This document shows positions 1-7,502 of a stretch of DNA of 40,843 bases, piece after piece (the first letter of the stretch is position 1; the number at the start of each line of letters is the position of its first letter). The notes under the pieces were generated by a model. The model did no database searches and was not told the DNA's origin. It saw nothing but the letters and a program-made list of their open reading frames with translations. Position numbers and translations under genes: made by a program. The stretch covers positions 1 through 40,843 of the forward strand of contig JACPQD010000083.1 of the NCBI GenBank assembly GCA_016190665.1, in the 5' to 3' direction. Source of the stretch: Chloroflexota bacterium. Its GTDB lineage: Bacteria; Chloroflexota; Dehalococcoidia; JACPQD01.

Positions 1-21
1 GCCGAACGCCGGTTCTTTAGC

Positions 22-110
22 TTTCCTCTCCCTCGACGGGAGAGGGTAGGGTGAGGGTGAAACCGGAAAGCCCCCTCACCTTAGTCCTCTCCCGCGGAGG
101 GGAGAGGAAA
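22..110. repeat. Palindromic intergenic repeat, family A copy 1
   Basis: Purine/pyrimidine-rich element bounded by inverted TTTCCTCTCCC (22-32) and GGGAGAGGAAA (about 100-110), with an internal hairpin in each half. A second copy in the opposite orientation lies at 26759-26882, with the same core but about 35 extra bases. It looks like a non-autonomous dispersed hairpin element; no coding content is seen. Confidence 0.8.
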
Positions 111-140
111 CTTGCGCTCTTCTGCGCAACTAGACACTAG

Positions 141-271
141 CGGAGGGAGGTGATGCCTATCGTGTTCTCCGGAAGACCCACGCACGAACTTGTATCTGAA
201 GGAGGTGGACAAGTTTGAAAAAATGGGTCGTCGTCAATTCTTGACATCGCGGGAAAGGAGGTGAGAAAGAT
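141..271 (+). promoter_or_regulatory. Tandem ribosome-binding sites with two mini-ORFs ahead of the nonahaem cytochrome
   Basis: Three Shine-Dalgarno/start units follow each other. The first is GGAGGGAGG (142-150) with ATG 153, a 21-codon ORF ending at 218. The second is GGAGGTG (201-207) with TTG 215, nine codons reading MKKWVVVNS and stopping at 244; its TTG overlaps the stop of the previous ORF (TTGA). The third is GGAGGTG (256-262) with TTG 272, the cytochrome start, reading MRKWIVIS. The second mini-ORF is a near copy of the cytochrome N-terminus. It could be a translationally coupled leader or the remnant of a local duplication; translation is not proven. Confidence 0.45.
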
Positions 272-1846
272 TTGAGAAAATGGATCGTCATTTCGCTCGG
301 CGTCGCTCTGGCCGCAGTGGCCGGCTTGGCCCTGTGGTCCAATCCGACACCAGTGGAGGCGCAAAGTCCCGTCATTGCTGGCTCGGGCAAGTGCGAGCAA
401 TGCCACAAGTCTGCCTATGACAACTGGAGGCAGACACTGCACTCGCGCATGATTGGCAAGGCGCCGGACGCCATCATCCCGGCCTGGGACGCGTCCAAGA
501 CCTGGGTGCCCAAGGAGGACATCCTGTTCACCATCGGCTCCAAGTACCGGCAGGGCTACGTAACCAAGAAGTTTGAAGTGCTGAACATCTATTGGGACAC
601 GGTGAAGAACGAGTGGTTCGGCAGCCCGGGCGGCGTCCTGCGCGATTGGAAGAGCGGCTGCGCCGACTGCCACACCACGGGTTACAATCCTGCCAGCAGG
701 ACCTTCGCCGAGATCGGGATCACCTGCGAGAGCTGTCACGGCAGCGGCCTGGATCACGTGACCAGGGGCGCCCGGATGGACAAGACGCTGGCCGTGGACT
801 CAGCGACCTGCAACCGCTGCCACGTCCGCAAAGTGGCGGGCAGAGAGCCTCCCTTGACGGACATGGCCGAGTGGTGGCCGGATGGACATGCCAAAGACCA
901 CCGCATGCAGGGCAACGAGTGGAAGATGAGCCCCCACGCGCGATCCAAGCAGGGCATGCGGGAAGACTACTGCATGACCTGCAAGGCCCCCGCTGACGTC
1001 CGCTTCCCGCCGACCTACGGGCCCAAGGCCACCTTCGAGACGACCAGGTTCAGCATCGAGTGCGCGGTCTGCCACACACCGCACAACACTGGCGTTCCGC
1101 GCACATCGCAGTTGAGGATCGCGGGCTCGGAGCTCTGTTCCCAGTGCCACAATACGGGCAGCGGCCCTCCCAGGCAGGCCGGCGCAGCACCTAAGCGGGC
1201 TGACAAAGAGATCTTCGAGGGCGTCGGCGGCTTTGGCGTGACGGCCCCGATGCCTTCGCCGATGAACATGGTGGCCTGCTACGAGTGCCATATGGTGCAG
1301 ACGGGAAGCAGCGGCGGGAGGTGGCGGAACATCGCCAGCCACAACCTGAACGTCATTGAGCCGGCCAAGGCGGCCAGGGGCCAGCCGGATTCGTGCACCA
1401 CCTGCCATGCCAATCAGGGGGAGGCGATGCAGCGGGTCATCGAGTCCCGCCAGGGCGACGTGAAGGCACTCCTGACGTCGCTCAAGGCCAGGATGGAGGT
1501 AGTCAAGCCGACCCTCGGCAGATGGGATCCGGGCAAGGGGACTACGGCGGCCCAGAAGGCCTTCGACGAGGCGTTTACCAACGTCGGCATTGTCGCGTCG
1601 GACGGTAGCAAGGGGTTCCACAACTTCCCCTTCGCCATGGCCCTGCTCAAGGCGGCTGACCAGCGTTTGGGCCCCACTCCGCCAGCGGCCGCAGGGCCCG
1701 CGGCGCCCGCGGCGGGCGCACCCGCCGGGCTTCCACGCACCGGGGACCCGATGCTGCCCGCGGCCATCGGACTATCCGCAATCACGGCAATTAGCGCAAT
1801 TGGCGCAGGATTGGCCCTGAGAAGAAGAAAGCGGGCTAAGGACTAG
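272..1846 (+). CDS. Nonahaem c-type cytochrome with a CxxCK site and LPxTG sorting signal
   Basis: Secreted multihaem electron-transfer or reductase protein of the cytochrome c554-like group, 524 aa. A signal peptide covers about residues 1-30. Haem sites are CEQCH 41, CADCH 130, CESCH 152, CNRCH 180, CMTCK 234, CAVCH 264, CSQCH 289, CYECH 336 and CTTCH 375. A CxxCK site gives a lysine-ligated, often catalytic, haem in NrfA-type and octahaem nitrite reductases, so an enzymatic role is possible; the substrate is unknown. A Pro/Ala-rich linker (about 469-486) leads to LPRTG (487-491), a hydrophobic span (494-516) and a basic tail RRRKR. That is the layout of a sortase cell-wall anchor. The TTG start is chosen for its strong GGAGGTG. 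A perfect terminator follows. The downstream ccm genes would mature this protein. Family certain, function open. Confidence 0.9.
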   Translation: MRKWIVISLGVALAAVAGLALWSNPTPVEAQSPVIAGSGKCEQCHKSAYDNWRQTLHSRMIGKAPDAIIPAWDASKTWVPKEDILFTIGSKYRQGYVTKKFEVLNIYWDTVKNEWFGSPGGVLRDWKSGCADCHTTGYNPASRTFAEIGITCESCHGSGLDHVTRGARMDKTLAVDSATCNRCHVRKVAGREPPLTDMAEWWPDGHAKDHRMQGNEWKMSPHARSKQGMREDYCMTCKAPADVRFPPTYGPKATFETTRFSIECAVCHTPHNTGVPRTSQLRIAGSELCSQCHNTGSGPPRQAGAAPKRADKEIFEGVGGFGVTAPMPSPMNMVACYECHMVQTGSSGGRWRNIASHNLNVIEPAKAARGQPDSCTTCHANQGEAMQRVIESRQGDVKALLTSLKARMEVVKPTLGRWDPGKGTTAAQKAFDEAFTNVGIVASDGSKGFHNFPFAMALLKAADQRLGPTPPAAAGPAAPAAGAPAGLPRTGDPMLPAAIGLSAITAISAIGAGLALRRRKRAKD

Positions 1847-1851
1847 ATTGG

Positions 1852-1903
1852 GCATCCGGGGAGACCCCTGGCCAGAGCCAGGGGTCTCCCCGGATGCATT
1901 TTT
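1852..1903 (+). terminator. Rho-independent terminator after the nonahaem cytochrome
   Basis: Perfect 21-bp inverted repeat (1852-1872 with 1877-1897), 4-nt loop, followed by ATTTTT. It separates this cytochrome from the next gene as an independent transcription unit. Confidence 0.93.
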
Positions 1904-2182
1904 CAAACGCGCTGTTCTCCCGCGAGGCGGCGCGGCCCGTTGGTTCGCATGGGTGGTTAGTTTCAGGGGGGCGACGCCGAGTACTACTGGATGGGCACGT
2001 CTGTTGCCTACGAACGTCGCTCGACCGCATTGAAATGGGGTACGTGGCACTGCTACAAAGTATGTTGAGGTCAAGAGCTGTCTACAAGAAGGGAGTGTGC
2101 CACTCGTAGCGGGAATAGTGCGTATCTTGCAGATGTCCCGTAGTCCACCGACAACGCTTGTGAAGAGGGAGGTCCAGGAAAG
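1904..2182 (+). promoter_or_regulatory. Intergenic region with possible promoter for the octahaem cytochrome
   Basis: No gene is seen here. A possible sigma-70-like promoter is TTGAAA (2030-2035), 18-nt spacer, TACAAA (2054-2059). An inverted pair GTGGCAC/GTGCCAC lies at about 2044-2050 and 2097-2103. The ribosome-binding region is GAGGGAGGTCCAGGAAAG just before ATG 2183. The promoter call is weak. Confidence 0.35.
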
Positions 2183-3370
2183 ATGGAGGGCAAGTCGCGT
2201 CTCACGTTGGCCGCTGTGGGGGCGGCATTTGTCGTCATGTTGACTGTTCTAGTGCTTGGCGCTTGCACGGCGCAGCCTGCTGCCTCACCGGCAGCGAAGC
2301 AAGCCGAGAAGCAGGCGCCCGCGCAGGTCGCCGCCCCTAAGTTCGTCGGTTCGGAGACCTGTAGGGCCTGCCACGCGAAGCAGTACGATTCATGGCGCAA
2401 CACAATTCACACCAGCATGGTGCGCCCCATCGCCAAGGGCGACCTCAAGAACGCCAAGGCCGATCTCACCTTACCAGGCGCCCCGAAGGCGGACCAGTAC
2501 GACTGGGTCTACGCCATCGGCGGTTGGTACAAGGAAGAGCGCTACGCCTACAGGAACGCCAAAGGCGACGTCGTGACCGGCGAGTTCGAGTACAACAAGC
2601 CCAGGAAGCAGTTCGTGCTCCGCAAGGACAAGGAGGGCAACCCCGAGGCGTTGGATTGGATCAATAGTTGCGGCGGCTGCCATAGCACCGGCCTCAACGT
2701 GGAGACCCGCAAGTTCAACGAGTTGAACATCGGCTGCGAAGCCTGCCATGGGCCGGGCAGTGAGCACGCCAAGGACAGCTCCAAAACCAAGATCGTGGTC
2801 GACAAGAGCAGCGAGGCCTGCGGGCAGTGCCACATCCGCGGCTCGGATACGAGCGGGAAGTATGGCTTCCCCGTCACCTACCAGCTTGGAAAGCCCGACA
2901 CACTGCTCAAGGACTTCAAACCCATCCCGATGACGGATGCCGCGTCGGTCTTCCCCGATCAGAAGAACTCGAACCGGCACCGCCAGCAATTCCTTGATTG
3001 GGGCAGGAGCGGCCACGCGAAGGCCAACGTGACCTGTGTGGCCTGTCACGATCCACACCAGGGCGCGCTCAACGAGCGCAAGGCTGATCTGCGGGCGAAG
3101 GGCAATGATCTTTGCGCCAAGTGTCACGAGAAACAGTCAAGAGACCAGGCGGCGCATGCCGGCCACGCGCTGGACAAGGCTACATGCGCGTCTTGTCACC
3201 TGCCGAAACTGATCGGATCAGGCTCTGTTTCCACGCACACCTTTGAAGCCATTGCCCCGGCCAAGACGCTGCAGTACGGGGAGAAGATGGCCAACTCCTG
3301 CAATACCTGCCACAAGGACAAGAATGCAGAGTGGGCTGACCAGCAGTACAAGCGGATTTTCAAGAAGTAG
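2183..3370 (+). CDS. Octahaem c-type cytochrome lipoprotein
   Basis: Membrane-tethered multihaem cytochrome, 395 aa. It has an N-terminal hydrophobic segment with lipobox LGAC (Cys28) and an Ala/Gln/Lys-rich linker. Eight CxxCH sites follow, at about residues 60, 163, 185, 213, 285, 311, 335 and 373. The opening pattern, CRACHAKQYDSW, matches the cytochrome c554-type start also seen in the upstream nonahaem protein, so the two are distant paralogues. All eight sites are canonical; there is no CxxCK. It probably passes electrons at the outer face of the cytoplasmic membrane, with the diheme protein downstream and the nonahaem protein upstream as partners (inference). Its start, ATG 2183, is supported by a good purine-rich ribosome-binding site. 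The exact donor and acceptor cannot be read from the sequence. Confidence 0.9.
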   Translation: MEGKSRLTLAAVGAAFVVMLTVLVLGACTAQPAASPAAKQAEKQAPAQVAAPKFVGSETCRACHAKQYDSWRNTIHTSMVRPIAKGDLKNAKADLTLPGAPKADQYDWVYAIGGWYKEERYAYRNAKGDVVTGEFEYNKPRKQFVLRKDKEGNPEALDWINSCGGCHSTGLNVETRKFNELNIGCEACHGPGSEHAKDSSKTKIVVDKSSEACGQCHIRGSDTSGKYGFPVTYQLGKPDTLLKDFKPIPMTDAASVFPDQKNSNRHRQQFLDWGRSGHAKANVTCVACHDPHQGALNERKADLRAKGNDLCAKCHEKQSRDQAAHAGHALDKATCASCHLPKLIGSGSVSTHTFEAIAPAKTLQYGEKMANSCNTCHKDKNAEWADQQYKRIFKK

Positions 3371-3426
3371 TCCCCGACGGCAAGGGCGCCTTCCCGATCT
3401 GACGTTTGACAGCCTCCCTTGACACG

Positions 3427-3471
3427 GATTGCGGCGCGACGCAAAAGTGAATAGGCGCGTCGCGCCGCGAT
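3427..3471. repeat. Long GC-rich hairpin downstream of the octahaem cytochrome
   Basis: A 15-bp arm of the form ATTGCGGCGCGACGC pairs with its near-perfect complement (one G-T) across a short A-rich loop. No T-tract follows on the + strand, so it is either a transcript-stabilising hairpin, an atypical terminator or a repeat. Confidence 0.6.
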
Positions 3472-3568
3472 CCATTCGGCGGTAACGGTTTCGCAATTTG
3501 CGTAACCTGCGATCTGACCTTCGGCCCTTCGTTGGCGTGGATAGGCGCCCTGTCCACGAGACATTGAC

Positions 3569-3597
3569 TTGTGAAAAGCGGTGATAAGGGGTAAAAT
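3569..3597 (+). promoter_or_regulatory. Putative promoter of the diheme lipoprotein gene
   Basis: TTGTGA (3569-3574), 17-nt spacer, TAAAAT (3592-3597). It lies in the 422-base gap ahead of GTG 3793 and would give a leader of about 190 nt that contains further paired elements. Confidence 0.45.
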
Positions 3598-3603
3598 AAA
3601 GAT

Positions 3604-3770
3604 ACTGTCGCCTGGGTCTGCGTGATCTGCATCGAGAGAACTGGGCGACAGCTTCTTGATATATTGAGGCGGCAAAAAAGGGGATACTTCCCAACCTGGT
3701 GCGCCTGAAGGGGCAAGGCCGCCGGGACGGGGAGCCCAAATAGGGTGAGACCGGAACTACTTAAACTATA
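3604..3770 (+). other. Structured 5' leader of unknown class
   Basis: The leader can fold into a CTGTCGCC/GGCGACAG stem (about 3605-3655). A second domain is closed by GGCGGC/GCCGCC (about 3668-3720), enclosing two smaller hairpins. I cannot match it to a known riboswitch family; it is a candidate cis-regulatory RNA only. Confidence 0.3.
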
Positions 3771-3792
3771 GGAGGGAAACAAGGAAAAGAGC

Positions 3793-4293
3793 GTGAAAGC
3801 GAAATGGTATTTCATCGGAGCATTGGCGCTTGGCCTGCTCCTGGTGGTTGCCGTAGCGGCCTGCGCCGGACCGGCCCCAACGCCGACAGCGAAGCCAGCC
3901 CCTACCGTTGCGAAGCCAGCCGCCGAGCCCACCAAGCCGGCAGCCGCCCCAACGAAGCCAGCCGAGCCGGCCAAGCCAGCGGCCGCCCCAACGAAGCCAG
4001 CGGAGCCGGCCAAGCCGGCCGCCCCAGCGGCTACGCCAACCACTCCGCCCGCCCCGGCCAAGCCGACGCCGGCCCCGCCCAAGCCGGCGGAGCCGACCAA
4101 GCCGGCAGCCGCACCGACCACAGCCCCTGCGAAGCCAGCCGCGGGCACCCCACCCAAGGTGCCCCATGACATCGCGGGACGCGAGCAGTGTCTGGTATGC
4201 CATCAGACGGGCGTCGCTGGCGCCCCGAAGGTGCCGGACAACCATGCTGGCAGGACCAATGAGATCTGCCAGGGCTGCCATCAGCGGGCCTAG
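3793..4293 (+). CDS. Diheme c-type cytochrome lipoprotein on a Pro/Ala/Lys-rich stalk
   Basis: Small lipid-anchored cytochrome, 166 aa, starting at GTG after AGGAGGG. An N-terminal hydrophobic segment ends in lipobox VAAC. About 100 residues of low-complexity repeats of the form PAEPTKPAAAPTKPA follow, then a compact C-terminal domain with two haem sites, CLVCH and CQGCH, the second almost at the terminus. The stalk would hold the diheme head away from the membrane, for example across a cell wall, so it could shuttle electrons towards the nonahaem cytochrome (inference). It is followed directly by ccmE, placing structural and maturation genes together. The repeat tract is prone to length variation and to assembly error. 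Redox partners are unknown. Confidence 0.85.
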   Translation: MKAKWYFIGALALGLLLVVAVAACAGPAPTPTAKPAPTVAKPAAEPTKPAAAPTKPAEPAKPAAAPTKPAEPAKPAAPAATPTTPPAPAKPTPAPPKPAEPTKPAAAPTTAPAKPAAGTPPKVPHDIAGREQCLVCHQTGVAGAPKVPDNHAGRTNEICQGCHQRA

Positions 4294-4323
4294 GCAAAAG
4301 GTATCGTATCCAGTTTACCTGTT

Positions 4324-4350
4324 CTGGCGCCCCGCCCGGCGGGGCGCCAG
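4324..4350 (+). terminator. GC-rich hairpin between the diheme cytochrome and ccmE
   Basis: Perfect inverted repeat CTGGCGCCCCGCC (4324-4336) with its complement at 4338-4350. No U-tract follows, so it may attenuate or stabilise rather than terminate. Confidence 0.45.
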
Positions 4351-4393
4351 GCAGGCGCAATCAAAAGGTTGAGCGGTGGGGTGGAGGAGAGCA

Positions 4394-4783
4394 ATGCCGA
4401 AGAAAAAGAAATTCCTCATAGGCGGGGCGTTCATACTGCTCGCTGTGGCCTACCTGATGTACACCGGCTTTCAAAGCTCAGCCGTGTACTACCTGACGGT
4501 GAGCGAAGTCAAGGCGCAAGGCCTTGCCGAGTCCAATACTGATTTGCGCGTCACTGGAACCGTAGTGGACGGGTCCATTCACCGGGTCCCCGGCAGCCTA
4601 CAGGTACAGTTCACCATCGCCGATGCAGGGGGTACATTGCCTGTGGCCTACAGAGGTATCGTGCCTGACACTTTCAAGGAAGGCAGCGATGTTGTGGTAG
4701 AAGGGAAGTGCGATCCTCAAGGTGTCTTTCAGGCGAGGGTTCTCCTGGCCAAGTGCCCCTCTCGTTATGAGCCCCAGGCGTGA
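4394..4783 (+). CDS. ccmE: Cytochrome c maturation haem chaperone CcmE, cysteine type
   Basis: CcmE binds haem covalently on the extracytoplasmic side and hands it to the CcmF lyase. The product is 129 aa: a basic N-terminus (MPKKKK), one membrane anchor, an OB-fold beta domain, and a conserved tail LLAKCPSRYEP. Proteobacterial CcmE has the haem-binding His in an H-x3-Y motif; here Cys121 takes that place (CxxxY). Cys-type CcmE is established for the System I* variant of archaea and some bacteria such as Desulfovibrio, which lacks CcmG and CcmH. The window fits that, since neither is seen. ATG 4394 is chosen because GGAGGAG sits just upstream, although the frame is open to GTG 4376. It is the first gene of the ccm cluster. 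Confidence 0.92.
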   Translation: MPKKKKFLIGGAFILLAVAYLMYTGFQSSAVYYLTVSEVKAQGLAESNTDLRVTGTVVDGSIHRVPGSLQVQFTIADAGGTLPVAYRGIVPDTFKEGSDVVVEGKCDPQGVFQARVLLAKCPSRYEPQA

Positions 4784-4790
4784 CGGGCAG

Positions 4791-4913
4791 GTTTCCATCA
4801 CCAGTGTCCGTCCGAAGTTCTCTAGAACCAGTCCCTCCTCGCTACGAGCGAGACTGAGGACACTGAGGGGTTTCCTTCACCGGTCTCCATGCGAAGTTCT
4901 GTAGAAGGACTCC
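4791..4913 (+). repeat. Imperfect direct repeat between ccmE and ccmF
   Basis: Two copies of about 44 bp start with GTTTCC and share CGAAGTTCT (4791-4834 and 4870-4913), separated by a short inverted segment. No ORF is apparent. It occupies most of the 174-bp gap. Confidence 0.6.
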
Positions 4914-4957
4914 GTTTCGTCAAGAGCCAACCACGACGGGCATTCAGAGGTTAAGAC

Positions 4958-6967
4958 GTGGCCGAAATCGGATATGTAGCTATCCTCCTTTCCCTGGTGA
5001 CATCCGTCTACATTGTCTTCGCGGCAGCCTTCGGAGCGAAAAGAGAGTACCCCGAGCTGGTCGCCAGCGCCAGGAACGGTATGCTGGCCTCCTTCGCCCT
5101 GCTTACCATCGCTAGCCTGGCGCTAGTGTACTCCTTCGTCTCCCACGACTTCGGCGTGAAATACGTCGCCCAATACAGCAGCAGCGATATGCCGCTGGCC
5201 TACGTTCTCGCAGCATTCTATGCCGGCCAAGCCGGCTCTCTTCTCTTCTGGGGTTGGCTCCTCTCCTTGTTTGGGGCAGTCGTAGTCCTTCAGGAGCACA
5301 AGAGCGACAAGCCCCTCATACCCTATGTCTTCGTGGTGATGGCGATCACTCAGGCCTTCTTCTCTCTCCTGATGATGGCGGTGAGCAACCCCTTCGAAAG
5401 GCTTACCGTTGCGCCGCCGGACGGAGGCGGGCTGAATCCGCTCCTGGAAAACATCGGAATGATCGTTCATCCGCCCCTCATCCTCGCTGGCTACGTGGCC
5501 TACACCGTGCCCTTCGCCTTCGCCGTTGCTGCGCTGGTGACGCGGCGGCTGGGCGACGAGTGGATAGGGCGGGTGCGGCGCTGGTCGCTCCTAGCCTGGT
5601 TCCTGCTGGGCGCCGGCAATCTCCTTGGAGCTCAATGGGCCTACGTGGAGCTGGGCTGGGGAGGCTACTGGGCGTGGGACCCGGTGGAGAACGCCGGGCT
5701 GCTGCCCTGGCTTCTGGGCACGGCCTTCCTGCACTCCGCCATGATCCAGAGAAGGCGGGGCATGTTCCGGGTGTGGAACATGGTTCTGGTCATCCTCACC
5801 TTCAACCTGTGCATCTTCGGCACCTTCCTGACCAGGAGTGGCATTCTCACTTCGGTGCATACCTTCGGCGATACCGGCCTTGGCCCCTTCTTTGTCGCCT
5901 TCCTCGGGATGGGCATCCTCATACCCTTCGGTTTTCTGGTGGACCGTCTTGAGGACCTGAAGAGCGACGAGGAGTTGGACTCTTTCATCGCTCGGGAGAC
6001 CACCTTCGTCGTCAACAACCTTATCCTGGTGGGCTCCGCCTTTGCCGTGTTCTGGGGCACCATGTTGCCTTTCTTCTCTGAGACACTCCGCGGCGTGAAG
6101 ATAACCGTCGGACCGGACTTCTTCAATCGGGTGAACGGGCCGATACTCCTCTTGCTTATCCTGCTCATGGGCGTCTGCCCGCTTATCGGCTGGCGCAAGG
6201 CATCGCTGAACAATGTCCTCCATCATTTCCTTGCCCCCTTCGTCGTCGCGGTTGTCCTGGCTGTGGCGCTCATCATCATCGGGGTCAGGGAAGTCTTTGC
6301 CGTAGCGGCTTTGTCTCTCTGTGGCTTTGTCGCCTTCACCATCCTCCTGGAGTGGGGACGGGGGGTCCGAGCACGGCATCGAAGCAAAGGTGAGAACTTT
6401 GTGACTGCCTTCGCCAGCCTGGTCTGGGGCAACCGTCCCAGATACGGGGGGTATGTCGTTCATCTGTCCATCGTTCTCATGGTGGTGGGGATTGTTGGTT
6501 CCTCCTTCTTCAAGCTGGAGCAGGAATCTACGCTCGCCCCCGGGCAGAGCATGAGCATCGGCAATTACACTTTGAAATTCGAGGGCCTGTCTGAACAGCC
6601 AGCGCCGAGCCGCGAGGTCGTCGCAGCCAGTCTGTCTGCCTACAGCGGAACTCGGTATCTGGGACAGCTAAACACGGAGAAACAGTTTCACCGGAGTTTC
6701 CAGCAGCCAGTCACCGAGGTAGGAATCTACACCACGCCCTTGGAGGACCTGTACATCATTTTGGGCGGTTGGACCCAGGACGGAAAGGCTACCTTCAAGG
6801 CCTTTGTGAATCCCCTGGTCGTCTGGATATGGATTGGAGGGATTCTGCTCCTCATTGGCAGCGCGGTGGCCTTCTGGCCGGAGAAGGAGAGAGAAATGGC
6901 CCCGGCGGTTGCGCCTGAAGTGACCACGGCGAGACGGAAAGCGGTCGGCAAAGGATTGGCGCGGTAG
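4958..6967 (+). CDS. ccmF: Haem lyase CcmF
   Basis: Integral membrane subunit that attaches haem from CcmE to CxxCH apocytochromes. The product is 669 aa, close to the usual length, starting at GTG. There are many transmembrane segments. The diagnostic WWD-type haem-handling motif ELGWGGYWAWDPVENAG lies around residues 230-250, followed by LLPWLLGTAFLHS. A soluble loop (about 520-610) precedes the last membrane helix, as in other CcmF proteins. It stands four bases before the CcmI-like gene. Its presence beside three cytochromes with 19 haem sites in total shows a dedicated maturation locus. Family assignment is secure. Confidence 0.96.
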   Translation: MAEIGYVAILLSLVTSVYIVFAAAFGAKREYPELVASARNGMLASFALLTIASLALVYSFVSHDFGVKYVAQYSSSDMPLAYVLAAFYAGQAGSLLFWGWLLSLFGAVVVLQEHKSDKPLIPYVFVVMAITQAFFSLLMMAVSNPFERLTVAPPDGGGLNPLLENIGMIVHPPLILAGYVAYTVPFAFAVAALVTRRLGDEWIGRVRRWSLLAWFLLGAGNLLGAQWAYVELGWGGYWAWDPVENAGLLPWLLGTAFLHSAMIQRRRGMFRVWNMVLVILTFNLCIFGTFLTRSGILTSVHTFGDTGLGPFFVAFLGMGILIPFGFLVDRLEDLKSDEELDSFIARETTFVVNNLILVGSAFAVFWGTMLPFFSETLRGVKITVGPDFFNRVNGPILLLLILLMGVCPLIGWRKASLNNVLHHFLAPFVVAVVLAVALIIIGVREVFAVAALSLCGFVAFTILLEWGRGVRARHRSKGENFVTAFASLVWGNRPRYGGYVVHLSIVLMVVGIVGSSFFKLEQESTLAPGQSMSIGNYTLKFEGLSEQPAPSREVVAASLSAYSGTRYLGQLNTEKQFHRSFQQPVTEVGIYTTPLEDLYIILGGWTQDGKATFKAFVNPLVVWIWIGGILLLIGSAVAFWPEKEREMAPAVAPEVTTARRKAVGKGLAR

Positions 6968-6971
6968 AGAT

Positions 6972-7502
6972 ATGCTGACAGTGATCGTTGCCCTGGCGCT
7001 GGCCGCAGCTACCTTCGCTTTTGTCGTCTACCCGCTATTTCGGGAAGAGCGAGAGGAGAAGCCCCGGCGCCTCGGGGCCGACGAGAGGCGGTTAGTAGAT
7101 TTGGGCGCCAAAGAGCGGGCCGCACGCGCAGCTCTTGAGGAACTGGAATACGATTTCGCATCGGGGCAGCTCGCCGAGGGGGACTACCTGGCGCTGAAAG
7201 AGGAATATGAGGAGAGGGCCAGCGGGCTGGCCCCACAACCGGAGGAAACGGGGAAGCCACAAGAGGAGGACCTGGAGGCGGAGATATTGCGCCGTCGCCA
7301 GTCGCGTAGGGAAGCCCGGGCAGCGGAAGGGGTTGTGTGTCCCAGATGCGGCAACCGGGCGCGGGAAGGCGATAGAGTGTGTTCTCGCTGTGGGGCGCAG
7401 CTCCCGCTGCGCTGCCCGAAGTGCGGCGCGTCCTATCGGAGGGGCGACCGGTTCTGCGCCCGCTGCGCCGCCAGCCTACCCGCTGCAAGGTCGTTGCGAT
7501 GA
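6972..7502 (+). CDS. CcmI-like membrane protein with double zinc ribbon
   Basis: A 176-aa protein with one N-terminal membrane helix and a charged helical region containing ALEELEYDFASGQLAEGDYLALKEEY. This is the signature found just after the membrane helix of CcmI-type cytochrome maturation proteins. The C-terminus is unlike CcmI: two zinc ribbons made from CPRCG/CSRCG and CPKCG/CARC pairs. CcmI normally chaperones apocytochromes through TPR repeats. Here a cytoplasmic zinc-ribbon head replaces the TPR region, so the role may be in assembly or regulation (inference). It starts four bases after ccmF, and its stop overlaps the next start (ATGA), indicating translational coupling. Confidence 0.75.
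   Translation: MLTVIVALALAAATFAFVVYPLFREEREEKPRRLGADERRLVDLGAKERAARAALEELEYDFASGQLAEGDYLALKEEYEERASGLAPQPEETGKPQEEDLEAEILRRRQSRREARAAEGVVCPRCGNRAREGDRVCSRCGAQLPLRCPKCGASYRRGDRFCARCAASLPAARSLR

Noticed and set aside
3434..3520. GACGCAAA at the hairpin after the octahaem cytochrome suggested a second GEMM riboswitch
   Set aside because: The sequence belongs to a simple 15-bp inverted repeat; the other aptamer parts (P1, P2 tetraloop, C-C-G-G-x-CUAA) are absent.
7379..7498. N-terminal extension of the beta-sandwich protein
   Set aside because: It lies inside the zinc-ribbon gene in another frame, and the signal peptide begins at 7499.
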